Source: JAEUHO01 sp046350655
GTDB lineage: Bacteria > Planctomycetota > PLA2 > JAEUHO01
Direction of reading: 5' to 3'
NCBI GenBank assembly: GCA_046350655.1
Contig: JAXMAB010000011.1
Coordinates: 1-64,000 of the forward strand
Length of the DNA: 64,000 bases
This document shows, in pieces, positions 9,217 to 18,194 of this stretch. Made by a program: the position numbers and the translations under genes. The notes beneath the pieces are model-generated. The model did no database searches. It was not told where the DNA came from and saw only the letters and a list, made by a program, of their open reading frames with translations. Within the stretch, counting starts at the first letter, position 1. The number at the start of each line of letters is the position of its first letter.

Positions 9217-9687
9217 CTACGGACCGAGCATCCGCTCGACGAACGTCGCGGCGTCCGGGGCCGCGAAGACGGCCTCGCGGCGGGCCGGGTCCTTCAGCGC
9301 GCCGGCGATGGCGCCGAGCACCTCGACGTGGCGGCGGTTGTCGCCCGACGGCATCAGGATCGTGAAGACGGCGTGCACGGGCTTGCCGTCGATCGCGTCG
9401 AACGCGAGGCCCGCGCGCGAGCGGCCGACCCACATGGCCTCGGTCGCGACGTTGCTGTGGCGGACGTGCGGGACGGCCATGCCGAGCCCGATGCCCGTGG
9501 AGAGGATCGCCTCGCGGTCGAGGAGCGCGTCGAGGACCGCCTTCTCGTGGTCGGGGTGGACGCCCGCGGCGTGGCAGGCGAGCGCGCCGAGGCGGCGGAC
9601 GACCTCGCGCTTCGCCTCGCTCGGCGCGAGGTCGAGGACGCGGTCGGGACGGAGCAGGGTGCCGAGCGACTTGCGGACGCGGTCCAC
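9217..9687 (-). CDS. Stand-alone PTS EIIA (fructose/nitrogen type) domain protein
   Basis: Encodes 156 residues. I chose the GTG at 9687 because GGAGG sits four bases upstream and it removes an overlap with the divergent permease gene. The whole protein is one PTS EIIA type-2 domain: 'GIGLGMAVPHVRH' carries the phospho-accepting His (about residue 74), followed by 'HAVFTILMP'. In transporters this domain passes phosphate from HPr to EIIB. Isolated copies such as PtsN act as regulators, and no EIIB, EIIC, HPr or EI gene is nearby. A regulatory role is therefore more likely than sugar uptake. The divergent neighbour, 94 nt away, is an ion-transporter-type permease. Confidence 0.85.
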   Translation of the reverse strand: MDRVRKSLGTLLRPDRVLDLAPSEAKREVVRRLGALACHAAGVHPDHEKAVLDALLDREAILSTGIGLGMAVPHVRHSNVATEAMWVGRSRAGLAFDAIDGKPVHAVFTILMPSGDNRRHVEVLGAIAGALKDPARREAVFAAPDAATFVERMLGP

Positions 9688-9781
9688 GGGACCTCCGGGC
9701 GACGCCGGCCCGGGACGCGGGCCGGCGAAGCGGAACGGTATCATCCGCCCGCCGCGCGGCCTCGCGGCGACCGGCCCGCCG

Positions 9782-11014
9782 ATGCCCACGCGCACCCTCA
9801 CCCTCGTCGTCTTCGCGTTCGCGTACGTGCTCATCGCGGCGCGTCGTCACGCGTGGCTGCCGGTGGGCCGCCCGACGGGCGCCCTGCTCGGCGCGGTGCT
9901 GATGGTGCTGCTCGGCTGCCTCACGCCGGACCAGGCCTACGCGGCCGTCGACGGCAACACGATCGCGCTGCTGTTCGGGATGATGGTGCTGCAGGTCGAG
10001 CTGGACCGCTCGGGGCTCCTCGACGCGATCACGTCGTCCATCGCGGCGCGGCGCTGGCCCGCGGCACGGCTGCTGGTGGCGGTGGTGTTCGGCGCGGGCC
10101 TGCTCTCGGCGCTCCTCGTCAACGACGCGGTCTGCATCATGGCGACGCCGCTCGTGGCGCGCCTGTGCCGCGCCGGGCGCCTCCCGCCGCTGCCCTTCCT
10201 GCTCGCGCTCGCGACCGGCAGCAACGTCGGCGGGACCATGACGCTGACCGGGACCCCGCAGTGCATGCTCGTCGGCCGGTTCTCGGGGCTGTCGTTCGCG
10301 CGGTACGCCGCGGTGATGGCGCCGGTGGGCCTGGCGCTGCTCGCGCTGACCGCCGCGTTTTTCGTGGTCGCGTTCCGGCGCAGCCTCGCGGGCGTGCGGA
10401 CCGAGCCGGTGGCGCCGGCCACCCCGCTCGACCGGCCGCGGGCGCGCCGGTTCGTCGCGTGCCTCGCCGCGGTGGTCGTGGGGTGCTTCGCCGGCCTGCC
10501 CCTCGCCTGGGTGGCGCTCGCGGGGGCGTGCCTCGTGGCGCTCCTCGAGCGCGGCGAGCCCACCGAGAACCTGGCGCGGCTCGACTGGCCGCTGCTCGTC
10601 TTCTTCGCGTCGTTGTTCGTGGTCGTCGGCGGCCTGGCGGCCGCGGGCTGGGTCGACGACGCCGTCGCCGCGCTCACCCCGTGGCTGACGTCGGACCCCG
10701 CGTCGCGGCCGGGCCCGTTCGCCGCGTTCAGCGTCGCCGCGAGCAACGTCTTCAGCAACGTGCCGTTCGTGCTCGTGCTCGGGCACGGCTACCCCGGCGC
10801 GTCCGACGCGTTCTGGTACCAGCTCGCGCTCACGAGCACGCTCGCCGGCAACCTCACGCTCGTCGGCTCCGTCGCCAACCTCATCGTGGCCGAGGCCGCC
10901 GCGAAGGAAGGGACCCACGTCGGGTTCCTGGCCTACCTGAAGGTGGGCGTGCCGCTCACGGTCCTGACGACGGTCGCGGGCCTCGCGTTGCTCGCGCTCT
11001 TCGGCTACGCCTGA
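9782..11014 (+). CDS. ArsB/NhaD-superfamily permease
   Basis: Encodes 410 residues with about ten or eleven hydrophobic helices and therefore sits in the inner membrane. The repeated hairpin signatures of the ion-transporter superfamily are present: 'LVNDAVCIMATPL' and 'TGSNVGGTMTLTGTP' in the first half, and 'SNVFSNVPFVLVL' with 'GNLTLVGSVANLIV' in the second. ArsB exports arsenite; NhaD and SLC13-type relatives move sodium or organic anions. The sequence does not decide between them. The ATG at 9782 precedes the first helix. Two observations bear on its job: it is divergent from a regulatory-type EIIA gene, and an arsRDA operon 22 kb away lacks its own pump. Confidence 0.85.
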   Translation: MPTRTLTLVVFAFAYVLIAARRHAWLPVGRPTGALLGAVLMVLLGCLTPDQAYAAVDGNTIALLFGMMVLQVELDRSGLLDAITSSIAARRWPAARLLVAVVFGAGLLSALLVNDAVCIMATPLVARLCRAGRLPPLPFLLALATGSNVGGTMTLTGTPQCMLVGRFSGLSFARYAAVMAPVGLALLALTAAFFVVAFRRSLAGVRTEPVAPATPLDRPRARRFVACLAAVVVGCFAGLPLAWVALAGACLVALLERGEPTENLARLDWPLLVFFASLFVVVGGLAAAGWVDDAVAALTPWLTSDPASRPGPFAAFSVAASNVFSNVPFVLVLGHGYPGASDAFWYQLALTSTLAGNLTLVGSVANLIVAEAAAKEGTHVGFLAYLKVGVPLTVLTTVAGLALLALFGYA

Positions 11015-11174
11015 GCGGGCCCCGCGAGGGCCCCGGGGCGCCCTGCCGTCGCCGCGGGTTCCGCCCGGGCCCCGACGGGCGGGCGCGCCGCGCCCCAGCA
11101 CCGGCGGGCGCTCGGGGGATCCGGGCGCCGCGCACCGCGGAAGGGAGCTCGGTCCCGCGCGTCCGGTCTGGGCG

Positions 11175-14100
11175 TCAGCCGCCCATCGCCGGCGGGGCGG
11201 GCGTCTCGCCCATGCCCGGCGCGGGGGCCGGCGCCTCGCCCATGGCGGGCGCGGGGGCCGGCGCCTCGCCCATCGCGGGCGCGGGCGTGTCCCCCATCGC
11301 CGGCGTCTCGCCCATGGCGGGCGCCGGGGCCGGCGCGTCCCCCATGGCGGGCGGCGCGTCGGCCATGGCCGGCGGCGGCGTGTCGGCCATCGCCGGCGGC
11401 GGCGTGTCGCCCATCGCGGGCGGAGCGTCGCCCATCGCGGGAGGCGTCTCGCCCATCGCGGGCTCGGCGGGGGCCGCCGGCGCCGCGCCGGGCACCGGCT
11501 CGCCGACGTCGTTCGAGAGCACGATCCCGAACACCGCGCCGCCGTGCTCCTTCCCCGACGTCCACGCCGGGGCGGGCTTCCCGACCTGCCACAGCCGCAC
11601 CACGCCGTCGGACGCGCCGCCGACGACCCAGCGGCCGTCGCGCGAGACCGCGATCGAGGCGAGGCCGACGTCGCCCGGCAGCTCGTACGTCGCCGCAGCC
11701 TTGCCGTCGGCCGTCGTGAACGCCTCGACCAGCTTGCCGTCGCCGCCGACGAACAGCGTCGCGCCGTCGGGCGACAGCGCGAGCGCCGTCACGGCGCCGT
11801 GCTTCGTCGCGAACGTGCCCTTCGCCTCGCCGGTCGCGAGGTCGAACGCGCGCACCGTGGCGTCGCGGCCGCCCGCGTACACGACGTCGCCCTTCGGCGA
11901 GAGGGCGAGCGCGAGGACCTCGCCGGGGTTGCCCGGCAGGTTCCGCAGCTCCTTGCCCGCGGCCGCGTCCCAGACGCGCACCGAGTGGTCGCGCGACGCC
12001 GAGCAGACGCGGCTCCCGTCGGCCGTGACCGCCAGCGCCGTGACGCCCGCGGTGTGGCCCTCCCACTTCGCGGTGGACTTGCCGGTGCCGACGTCCCAGA
12101 CGAGCACCTTCCAGTCCTCGTCGCCGGCGTAGACCGTCTTGCCGTCGGCCGAGACCGCCAGCGCGGTCACGCCGCCGGCGTGGCCCTCGAACCGCCCCAT
12201 CGGCGAGAGGTCGTCGCCCTTGAAGGCGCGGACGCTCTTGTCCGCCGACCCGGTGAAGATGCGGCTCTCGTCGGGCGCCATCGCCACGGAGAGCACCGGG
12301 CCGTCGTGGGCACCGGCCACGGGCGCGACCGTGCCGTGGTGCAGGTCTACCGCGCGCAGCGCCTTGTCGGCGCAGGCCGTGTAGGCGAACAGGCCGGCGA
12401 CCGGCCGGTCGCGGACGACGGCGGGCGGCGGCGTGGGCGCGACGGGCGGCGGCGCCGGCACGGGGACCGCGGGCGCCGGCGGGACGGCGCCGGGCGTCTC
12501 GAAGACGAGCACGCCGCGGTCGCCGCTGGCGTCGCCCGCGAGGTAGCGGCCCGGCATCGTCGGGTCCACCGCGAGCGACTCGAGGCTCGTGCCGGGGTCG
12601 GGCAGCGTCGTCCACGTCGCGCCGGCGTCCGTCGAGCGGACGAGCGCGCGCGTGCCGGTCGTCAGGTTCTGGAGCTGGGCGACCAGCTCCGCGCCCTCCG
12701 GCGTCGGCGACGCGACGAACGCGGTCACCTGCGGCTGCGCGGGGACGCCGGTCAGCGGGACCTCGGCCCACGCCGGGGCCTTGCCGTCGGCGGCGGGCTC
12801 CATCCGCAGCACGCCGATCCCGTCGGCCAGGTAGACCAGGGCCGCGCCCTGGATGGCGACGGCCGCGCCGCGGTTCCAGCCCTCGCGGAAGGCGCCCTTC
12901 GCGTCCCGCAGGCCGGCGTCGAGCAGCGTCCAGGTCGCGCCGCCGTCCTTCGACTCGTACGGCCCGCCGTCCTTCTCGTCCTTCGACCACGTGTCGCCGA
13001 GCGTCCGCAGCGACACGAGGAGGTGCTTCGGGTCCTTCGCGTCCACCGCGAGCCCCGACGCCCACGCGGTCCGCTGGGCGACCGAGCGGCCGATCTCGAT
13101 CCGCTGCGCGTCCCAGGTCTTGCCGCCGTCCTTGCTCACCGAGATCTCGCCGGCGCGCTCCCACAGCGCGTACCACGTGCCGTCGGCGCCGCGCACCAGC
13201 TGCCGGACGTCGTCCTCGACGTCCGTCGGCACGAGCGTCGGCACCCACTTGGCGCCGAGGTCCGTCGACGTCCACACGCCGTGGCCCGCGGCCATCCACG
13301 TGCCCGGCGCGCCGGGGACGCCGACGAGCGCGGTGATCGGGGCGCCGACGTTGCCGGGGCGCGTCCACGTCGCGCCGCCGTCCTGCGACGCGAACACCCA
13401 GCCCGTGTCCGTCGCGGCCAGCATCTGCCGCCCGTCCGAGGGGTGCGCCGCCGCGTGCGTGATCGCGGGCACGGCGTCGGGGAGCTTCTCGGACAGCGAC
13501 GTGAAGGTGGTGCCCTTGTCCGTCGAGATCCACAGGCCCGTCGTGCGCGACGTCAGGAAGACCGTGTTCTTCGCGTGCGGGTGCACCACGACGCCGTGGG
13601 GGTCGAGGTCGGCGTGCAGCGGCCCCTCCCACTTCGTCAGGTTCTCGGTCCGGAAGAGGCCCTGGCCCTCCATCACGGCGTAGACCTGCTTGCGGTTGCC
13701 CGCGTCCACGTCGACCGAGAGGCAGCGGCCCTCGAGGAGGGCCTCCTTGCCCCAGGTCGCGCCGCGGTCGCGCGAGCGCCACAGCCCGCGCGACTCCGCG
13801 AGGAACACCTCGCCGCTCGCCATGGGCGTCATCGCGTACGCGCGGTGCACGCCGGGCCCGCCGGGCTGGGTCGGGCGGAACCGCAGGCCGCGGTCCTCCG
13901 ACAGCCACGCCGAGCCCGTGAGGCCGCCGACCAGGACGAACTTGTCGGACTTGTCGAGCGAGATCGGCCACGCGTCGTGCCCGAGCCCCGAGTCGAGGAG
14001 GTACTTCCCGTCGCCCGTGCCGGCGATCTGCGTCCACGACTTCGCGCCGTCCTTCGACTCGAACAGGCCGCCGTAGTAGCCGCGCGTGATCGTGCCGGCC

Positions 14101-14609
14101 AGCAGCCGCTTCGAGTTCGACGGGTCCACGGCCACGCCCGCGAGCCAGCTGCGGCTCTGGCTCCGGTCGAGGGAGAACGTGATCGTGCCGGCCCCGACGT
14201 TCTCGAACGAGCCGCCGGCGTTCGTGCTCCGGAACAGCTTGCCGCGGGAGACGACGTAGAGCGTCTTCTCGTCCTTCGGGTCGAGGGTGATCTCGAACGC
14301 GTCGCGTTCGCTCGCCATCTCGTCGAGACCCTGGCGGAGGGCCCGCCACGTCTTGCCCTTGTCACGGATCTCGACGAGCCCCATCCGGCTCGACTTGTTG
14401 CCGAACGCGCTCGCGTACCAGACGTCGCTCTTCGGCGCGATCCGCAGCGCCGTGACGCCGCGGACCGACAGGCCCGCGGTGCGCGACTCCCATCGCGGCG
14501 CGTCCGCGGCGCGCGCGGGCACGTTGAGCCCGAGCGCGAGGACGACGGCCCCGACCGCGGCGCCGACGCGCCGCGCACCGACACCCGCCCGACCGACGTG
14601 CTGACCCAT
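11175..14609 (-). CDS. Exported BNR/VPS10-like and WD40 double-propeller protein with PAMG repeats
   Basis: Encodes 1144 residues. The ATG at 14609 has GGAGA upstream and opens a signal peptide cleaved near 34-35 (ARA). The N-terminal 700 residues contain many 'S.DGG.TW' Asp-box (BNR) units like those of sialidase or VPS10/photosystem-stability propellers. A Pro-rich linker near 720 leads to WD40-like repeats (about 740-1040, e.g. 'GHAGGVTALAVSADGKTV'). The last 95 residues are a low-complexity tail of repeated PAMGD/E units with Ala and Pro. Both propellers are binding scaffolds; no catalytic residues are apparent. The reading frame is intact through all repeats. Its partner is unknown. Confidence 0.85.
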   Translation of the reverse strand: MGQHVGRAGVGARRVGAAVGAVVLALGLNVPARAADAPRWESRTAGLSVRGVTALRIAPKSDVWYASAFGNKSSRMGLVEIRDKGKTWRALRQGLDEMASERDAFEITLDPKDEKTLYVVSRGKLFRSTNAGGSFENVGAGTITFSLDRSQSRSWLAGVAVDPSNSKRLLAGTITRGYYGGLFESKDGAKSWTQIAGTGDGKYLLDSGLGHDAWPISLDKSDKFVLVGGLTGSAWLSEDRGLRFRPTQPGGPGVHRAYAMTPMASGEVFLAESRGLWRSRDRGATWGKEALLEGRCLSVDVDAGNRKQVYAVMEGQGLFRTENLTKWEGPLHADLDPHGVVVHPHAKNTVFLTSRTTGLWISTDKGTTFTSLSEKLPDAVPAITHAAAHPSDGRQMLAATDTGWVFASQDGGATWTRPGNVGAPITALVGVPGAPGTWMAAGHGVWTSTDLGAKWVPTLVPTDVEDDVRQLVRGADGTWYALWERAGEISVSKDGGKTWDAQRIEIGRSVAQRTAWASGLAVDAKDPKHLLVSLRTLGDTWSKDEKDGGPYESKDGGATWTLLDAGLRDAKGAFREGWNRGAAVAIQGAALVYLADGIGVLRMEPAADGKAPAWAEVPLTGVPAQPQVTAFVASPTPEGAELVAQLQNLTTGTRALVRSTDAGATWTTLPDPGTSLESLAVDPTMPGRYLAGDASGDRGVLVFETPGAVPPAPAVPVPAPPPVAPTPPPAVVRDRPVAGLFAYTACADKALRAVDLHHGTVAPVAGAHDGPVLSVAMAPDESRIFTGSADKSVRAFKGDDLSPMGRFEGHAGGVTALAVSADGKTVYAGDEDWKVLVWDVGTGKSTAKWEGHTAGVTALAVTADGSRVCSASRDHSVRVWDAAAGKELRNLPGNPGEVLALALSPKGDVVYAGGRDATVRAFDLATGEAKGTFATKHGAVTALALSPDGATLFVGGDGKLVEAFTTADGKAAATYELPGDVGLASIAVSRDGRWVVGGASDGVVRLWQVGKPAPAWTSGKEHGGAVFGIVLSNDVGEPVPGAAPAAPAEPAMGETPPAMGDAPPAMGDTPPPAMADTPPPAMADAPPAMGDAPAPAPAMGETPAMGDTPAPAMGEAPAPAPAMGEAPAPAPGMGETPAPPAMGG

Positions 14610-14739
14610 GGCGTGTCTCCGGGACCCAATGCGGCGCCGCGGGCGGCCCCCGAGCCAACCGGCGGGTGCCCGACCGCAGGGCGATGGTACCGCTCCGGGG
14701 GGCGGCGAACCATGATCCCTTCCGCGGTATCGTCTGCGG

Positions 14740-15462
14740 GTGCCCTCCCCCCGCGCCGCCGCCTCCCCCCCCGCCGTCCGCGACGCCGCGCTCCGGCTCG
14801 TCCGTGCCCTCGGTCGGCCGCCGGGGACGCTCGCGCTCGACGTGCCCTGCGGCACCGGCCTGCTCCTCCACGACCTGACCGCGCTGGGCTTCGTCGCCCG
14901 GGGCGGCGACCGCGACCCCGGGCCCGCCCGCGCCGCCGGCCTCGCGGCCGACGCCCTCGACCTCGAGGCGCCGCTCCCCTACCCGGACGGGCGCTTCGGG
15001 CTCGTCACGTGCGTCGAGGGGATCGAGCACGTCGAGGCCCAGCGGCCGCTCCTCGCCGAGCTCGCCCGCGTCCTCGCGCCCGGCGGCGCCCTCGTCCTCA
15101 CCACCCCGAACGTCCTAGGACGTCCGTCCCGCACGTCCCTCGCGCGCCACGGGTACGCGCGGTTCTTCCGCCCGACCCCGCCCGGCGCCCCCACGCCGTT
15201 CGAGCACGAGCACGTCCATCCCGTCGACGCCGTCCGTCTCGACCACCTCCTGCGCGCCGTCGGTCTCGTCCCGCAGACCTGGGACGGCGACCACGGCGCG
15301 GGCCCGCGCCCGTCGCTGCGCCATCGCCTCCTCTTCCGCCTCGACGCCGCCCGCCTGCGCCGCCACAACCCGCGCGCCGACCTCCTGGCCCACCCGGCGA
15401 TCTACCACTCGCGGGTGCTCGCGGTCTCGGCCCGCAAGCCCGACGGACCGCCCGGCGCCTGA
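14740..15462 (+). CDS. Class I SAM-dependent methyltransferase
   Basis: Encodes 240 residues. The start is a GTG at 14740, the only start that keeps the N-terminus short. Motif I of Rossmann methyltransferases is clear (LDVPCGTG, 33-40), followed by 'VTCVEGIEHVE' (motif II region) and 'LAPGGALVLTTPN' (motif III region). This is the Methyltransf_11/23 layout. The C-terminal 100 residues hold 'HEHVHPVDAVRL', typical of members acting on small molecules, lipids or sugars in envelope gene clusters. The substrate cannot be told. It stands alone between divergent and convergent genes and ends at a good stem-loop. Confidence 0.85.
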   Translation: MPSPRAAASPPAVRDAALRLVRALGRPPGTLALDVPCGTGLLLHDLTALGFVARGGDRDPGPARAAGLAADALDLEAPLPYPDGRFGLVTCVEGIEHVEAQRPLLAELARVLAPGGALVLTTPNVLGRPSRTSLARHGYARFFRPTPPGAPTPFEHEHVHPVDAVRLDHLLRAVGLVPQTWDGDHGAGPRPSLRHRLLFRLDAARLRRHNPRADLLAHPAIYHSRVLAVSARKPDGPPGA

Positions 15463-15504
15463 CGCGGCACGCCGTCCCGGGGACTCGCCCTCGGGACGCG
15501 ACCC

Positions 15505-15526
15505 CGGGCCTCGACCGCGAGGCCCG
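15505..15526. terminator. Bidirectional stem-loop between convergent genes
   Basis: CGGGCCTCG (15505-15513) and CGAGGCCCG (15518-15526) pair perfectly around ACCG. It lies between the methyltransferase stop and the WYL gene stop. The stem is built from the dispersed-repeat motif in the reverse arrangement. Confidence 0.5.
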
Positions 15527-15604
15527 TCCGCCCGCACCCTGCGGCGGGGCGCGCGCTCGCCGCCCCGCGGGCGGACGTCGGCGCCGCCGCGGCCCGCGCG
15601 CGGG

Positions 15605-16657
15605 TCAGGACGGCTTGCGGCGCGTGCGCGGCGGCCCGCTCGGCTTCGCGCGCGCGGCGGCGGTGGCGCGGGCCTCGCCGGCGGCGGCGAGCAGCTCGTC
15701 GAGGTACGCGATCATGCCCGCGCGGTGCTCCGGCGGACCGAGCACCTCGGCGTCGGCGCCGAAGCGCGCGACGAACGCATACAGCCATCGCGCGCGCGGC
15801 CCGGTGCGGAACGTGCGCACGACCGAGCCGTCGGGCCGGACCTCGACGTCCTTGCGGGCGGCGGCCTCGGTGGCGCGCTGGGCCACGCCCTCGGCGAAGC
15901 GGACGCGGACCGCGACCTCCTCGCCCGACTCCGCGTACATCTCGTCGCGGCGGTACCGCTCGGTCGTGAAGTCGTCCGGCACGAGGTACTCGCGGTCGGT
16001 CAGCACCACGTCGCGGATGCGGTCCACGCGGAACGGCAGCTCGCGGCCGCGGAGCGCGTCGCGCGCGACGACGTACCACGTCCCGCGGTGGTCCACGAGG
16101 CCGTAGGGCTCGATCTCGCGCTCGGTCACCGCGTCGCGGCCCGCCGTGTAGTACACGATCCGCGCGGCGACGTTGCGGGCCATGGCGGCCTTGAGCCCCG
16201 CGATCGTCGCGGTGACCGGCTCCGGCACCTCGCGCCCCACGACGGAGCGGTCGAGCGCGTCGAGGACGGCGCGCTCCCCGCCGCGCAGCACGGCCCGCAG
16301 CTTCTCGCGCAGGCGCGCCGCGGCGTCGCCGAACGGCGGCACGCGGCCGCTCCCGACGCCGCGCAGGGCGAGGCCGATCGCGAGCGCCTCCTGCAGCGTC
16401 AGGTGCACCGGTCGACGCAGGTGCTCGGCGAACTTGATCCGCACGCGGTCGCCGTCGATCTGGAACACGAAGTAGTTGTGCGGCAGGTACGGCGGCACGC
16501 CGCACAGCGTCAGCACGTCGGTGATGTCCGCGCGGACCTCGCTCTCCGCGACGCCGAACATCGACGCCAGCTCGCCGAGGCGGATCCCGGGGCGGGCCCG
16601 GATCAGCGGCACCATCGCGAGGCAGCGACGGATGCGGTCGAGGGCGAGGGACGACAT
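15605..16657 (-). CDS. WYL-domain transcriptional regulator
   Basis: Encodes 350 residues from an ATG. Residues 1-60 form a winged-helix segment ('LGELASMFGVAESEVRADI'). The middle carries 'LTLQEALAIGLALRGV', and residues about 195-265 the WYL domain ('ARIVYYTAGRD...EIEPYGLVDHRGTWYVVARD'). This matches PafC/DeoR-like WYL proteins, which bind DNA and sense a ligand or nucleic acid through the WYL fold. The typical W-Y-L triad appears as W-Y-V. The gene lies 67 nt downstream of the M16 pair on the same strand, so it may be co-transcribed with it. Its targets are unknown. Confidence 0.85.
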   Translation of the reverse strand: MSSLALDRIRRCLAMVPLIRARPGIRLGELASMFGVAESEVRADITDVLTLCGVPPYLPHNYFVFQIDGDRVRIKFAEHLRRPVHLTLQEALAIGLALRGVGSGRVPPFGDAAARLREKLRAVLRGGERAVLDALDRSVVGREVPEPVTATIAGLKAAMARNVAARIVYYTAGRDAVTEREIEPYGLVDHRGTWYVVARDALRGRELPFRVDRIRDVVLTDREYLVPDDFTTERYRRDEMYAESGEEVAVRVRFAEGVAQRATEAAARKDVEVRPDGSVVRTFRTGPRARWLYAFVARFGADAEVLGPPEHRAGMIAYLDELLAAAGEARATAAARAKPSGPPRTRRKPS

Positions 16658-16724
16658 GGGAGCGGGATCCTACCGGATCGCGACGGTTTGCGGGAGACGG
16701 GGGGCGGCCCGACGGACGCCCCCG

Positions 16725-18194
16725 TCAAACCTTGCGCGGCTCGATCACCGACCACGCGCGCGGGCACGCGAGCAGCTCGCGCAGCCGCGCCGTCACCTGC
16801 GCGGGCGTCGGGTCGAGCACGGCCGCCAGCGCCTCGGCGAGCGTCGCGTCCTTCGCGTCGAGGCCGAGCAGCAGCCCGGCCGCGCGCTCCGGCGCGTCGA
16901 ACGACCGCAGGTACCCGCCGACCGAGCGGCGCTTCACGCGCGTCAGCTCCGCCTCGGTGACCGGGGCGGTCGCCGTCGTCGCGAGCTCGTGCTCGAGCCG
17001 CGCGCGGAACGCCGCCTCGTCGTCCACGTCGCCGCCCACGGCCGCGAACGCGAAGTCGTGGTCGGCGCTGTAGCCCGCCCCGAACGACTCGTCGACGACG
17101 CCCTCGCGGTAGAGCGGCGCCTCGACGCGCCCCCCGTCGGAGAACAACACGTCGAGCGCCATCTCCGTCAGCGTCTCGTGGCGGACGAGCGCCGGGCCTC
17201 GCGTACCCACCGGGGTGTCCTTGATCCCGAGGGTGACGTTGGGGCGCGTGACCGACAGCGCCTGCCGCCGCTCCGCCGACGCGGGCGCGGCGGGCTCGGC
17301 GGCCGCGGCGCGCCGGTGCGGGGCCCCCGGCGCCCCCGGCGCCGCCCCGGGCCCCGAGGCGGTCAGCCGCTCGCTCGCCGCGGCGAGCACGGCGGCGGGG
17401 TCGACGTCGCCCGCGACGAAGAGGGCGAGGTTGCGCGGGTGGTAGTACGCCGCGTGGACGCGGAGCAGGAGGTCGCGGTCGATCGCGGCGATGGTCGCGG
17501 CGCTGCCCGTGATCTCGTGGCGCACCGGATGGTCGCGGTACAGCGCGGTCATCAGGTTGGCGTGGCTCCGCCAGCCCGGGTCGTCGTCGTACATCGCGAT
17601 CTCCTGCCCGATGATCCCCTTCTCGCGGTCGATCCCCGCCGGGTCGGCGTGCATCGTGCGGAGGGTGTCGAGGAGGGTCGCGAGGTTCTCGTCGAACCGC
17701 GACGTGCAGCCGAAGAGGTAGGCCGTGAGCCCGTACGTCGTGTACGCGTTCGCGCTGGCGCCGCGCTTCGCGTACAGGTCGAAGACGTCGCCGTCGGGCG
17801 TGGCGAACATCTTGTGCTCGAGGAAGTGCGCGACGCCGAGCGGCATCGGCGCGCCGTCGGGGAACGTCGCGTCGAGCGAGCCGAACCCGACGCGCAGGAC
17901 GGCGTAGGCCTTCGAGAAGCCGGGCATGGGCCGGACCACGACCGGCGTCCCGACGGGCGTCGCGGCGCGCAGGACGACGCCGCCGCGCATCGGGACGGGC
18001 TCCGAGGTGAAGCCCGCGGGAAGGCGGCGCCGCGCCGAGGGGGCGGAGAGGGTCCGGGACCGCGAGGCCCGCGCGCCCGCGGCCGGGCGTGCGGCGGGCT
18101 TCCGCGGCGTCCCGGCGGCCCGCGGGGTCCGGGTGGTCCGGGTGGTCCGGGTGGTCGAGGCGGACGCGGCGGTGCGGCGGGCGGGTCGCTTCAC
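16725..18194 (-). CDS. M16-family zinc metallopeptidase, YfmH type
   Basis: Encodes 489 residues. The GTG start has GGAGG six bases upstream and overlaps the stop of the partner gene as GTGA, so translation is probably coupled. A basic Thr/Arg/Pro-rich extension (1-65) precedes the peptidase fold. The inverted zinc motif HxxEH is intact (HFLEHKMF, 123-130), and the downstream 'GIIGQEIAMYDDDP' carries the third ligand glutamate. The run through 'RGASANAYTTYGLTAYLF' and 'HPVRHEITG' closely follows B. subtilis YfmH, tied to EF-P modification there. With the inactive partner it should form a heterodimeric protease of the PqqL/mitochondrial-processing type. The substrate is unknown. Confidence 0.85.
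   Translation of the reverse strand: MKRPARRTAASASTTRTTRTTRTPRAAGTPRKPAARPAAGARASRSRTLSAPSARRRLPAGFTSEPVPMRGGVVLRAATPVGTPVVVRPMPGFSKAYAVLRVGFGSLDATFPDGAPMPLGVAHFLEHKMFATPDGDVFDLYAKRGASANAYTTYGLTAYLFGCTSRFDENLATLLDTLRTMHADPAGIDREKGIIGQEIAMYDDDPGWRSHANLMTALYRDHPVRHEITGSAATIAAIDRDLLLRVHAAYYHPRNLALFVAGDVDPAAVLAAASERLTASGPGAAPGAPGAPHRRAAAAEPAAPASAERRQALSVTRPNVTLGIKDTPVGTRGPALVRHETLTEMALDVLFSDGGRVEAPLYREGVVDESFGAGYSADHDFAFAAVGGDVDDEAAFRARLEHELATTATAPVTEAELTRVKRRSVGGYLRSFDAPERAAGLLLGLDAKDATLAEALAAVLDPTPAQVTARLRELLACPRAWSVIEPRKV

Noticed and set aside
9782..11014. Firm naming of the permease as ArsB
   Set aside because: The hairpin motifs are shared by ArsB, NhaD and SLC13-type transporters, and no ars gene adjoins it.
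18089..18180. Gly-Pro-rich, collagen-like peptide on the plus strand
   Set aside because: It is the antisense of the Thr/Arg-rich N-terminal extension of the YfmH-type gene (GGTCCGGGT DNA repeats). The sense gene explains it.
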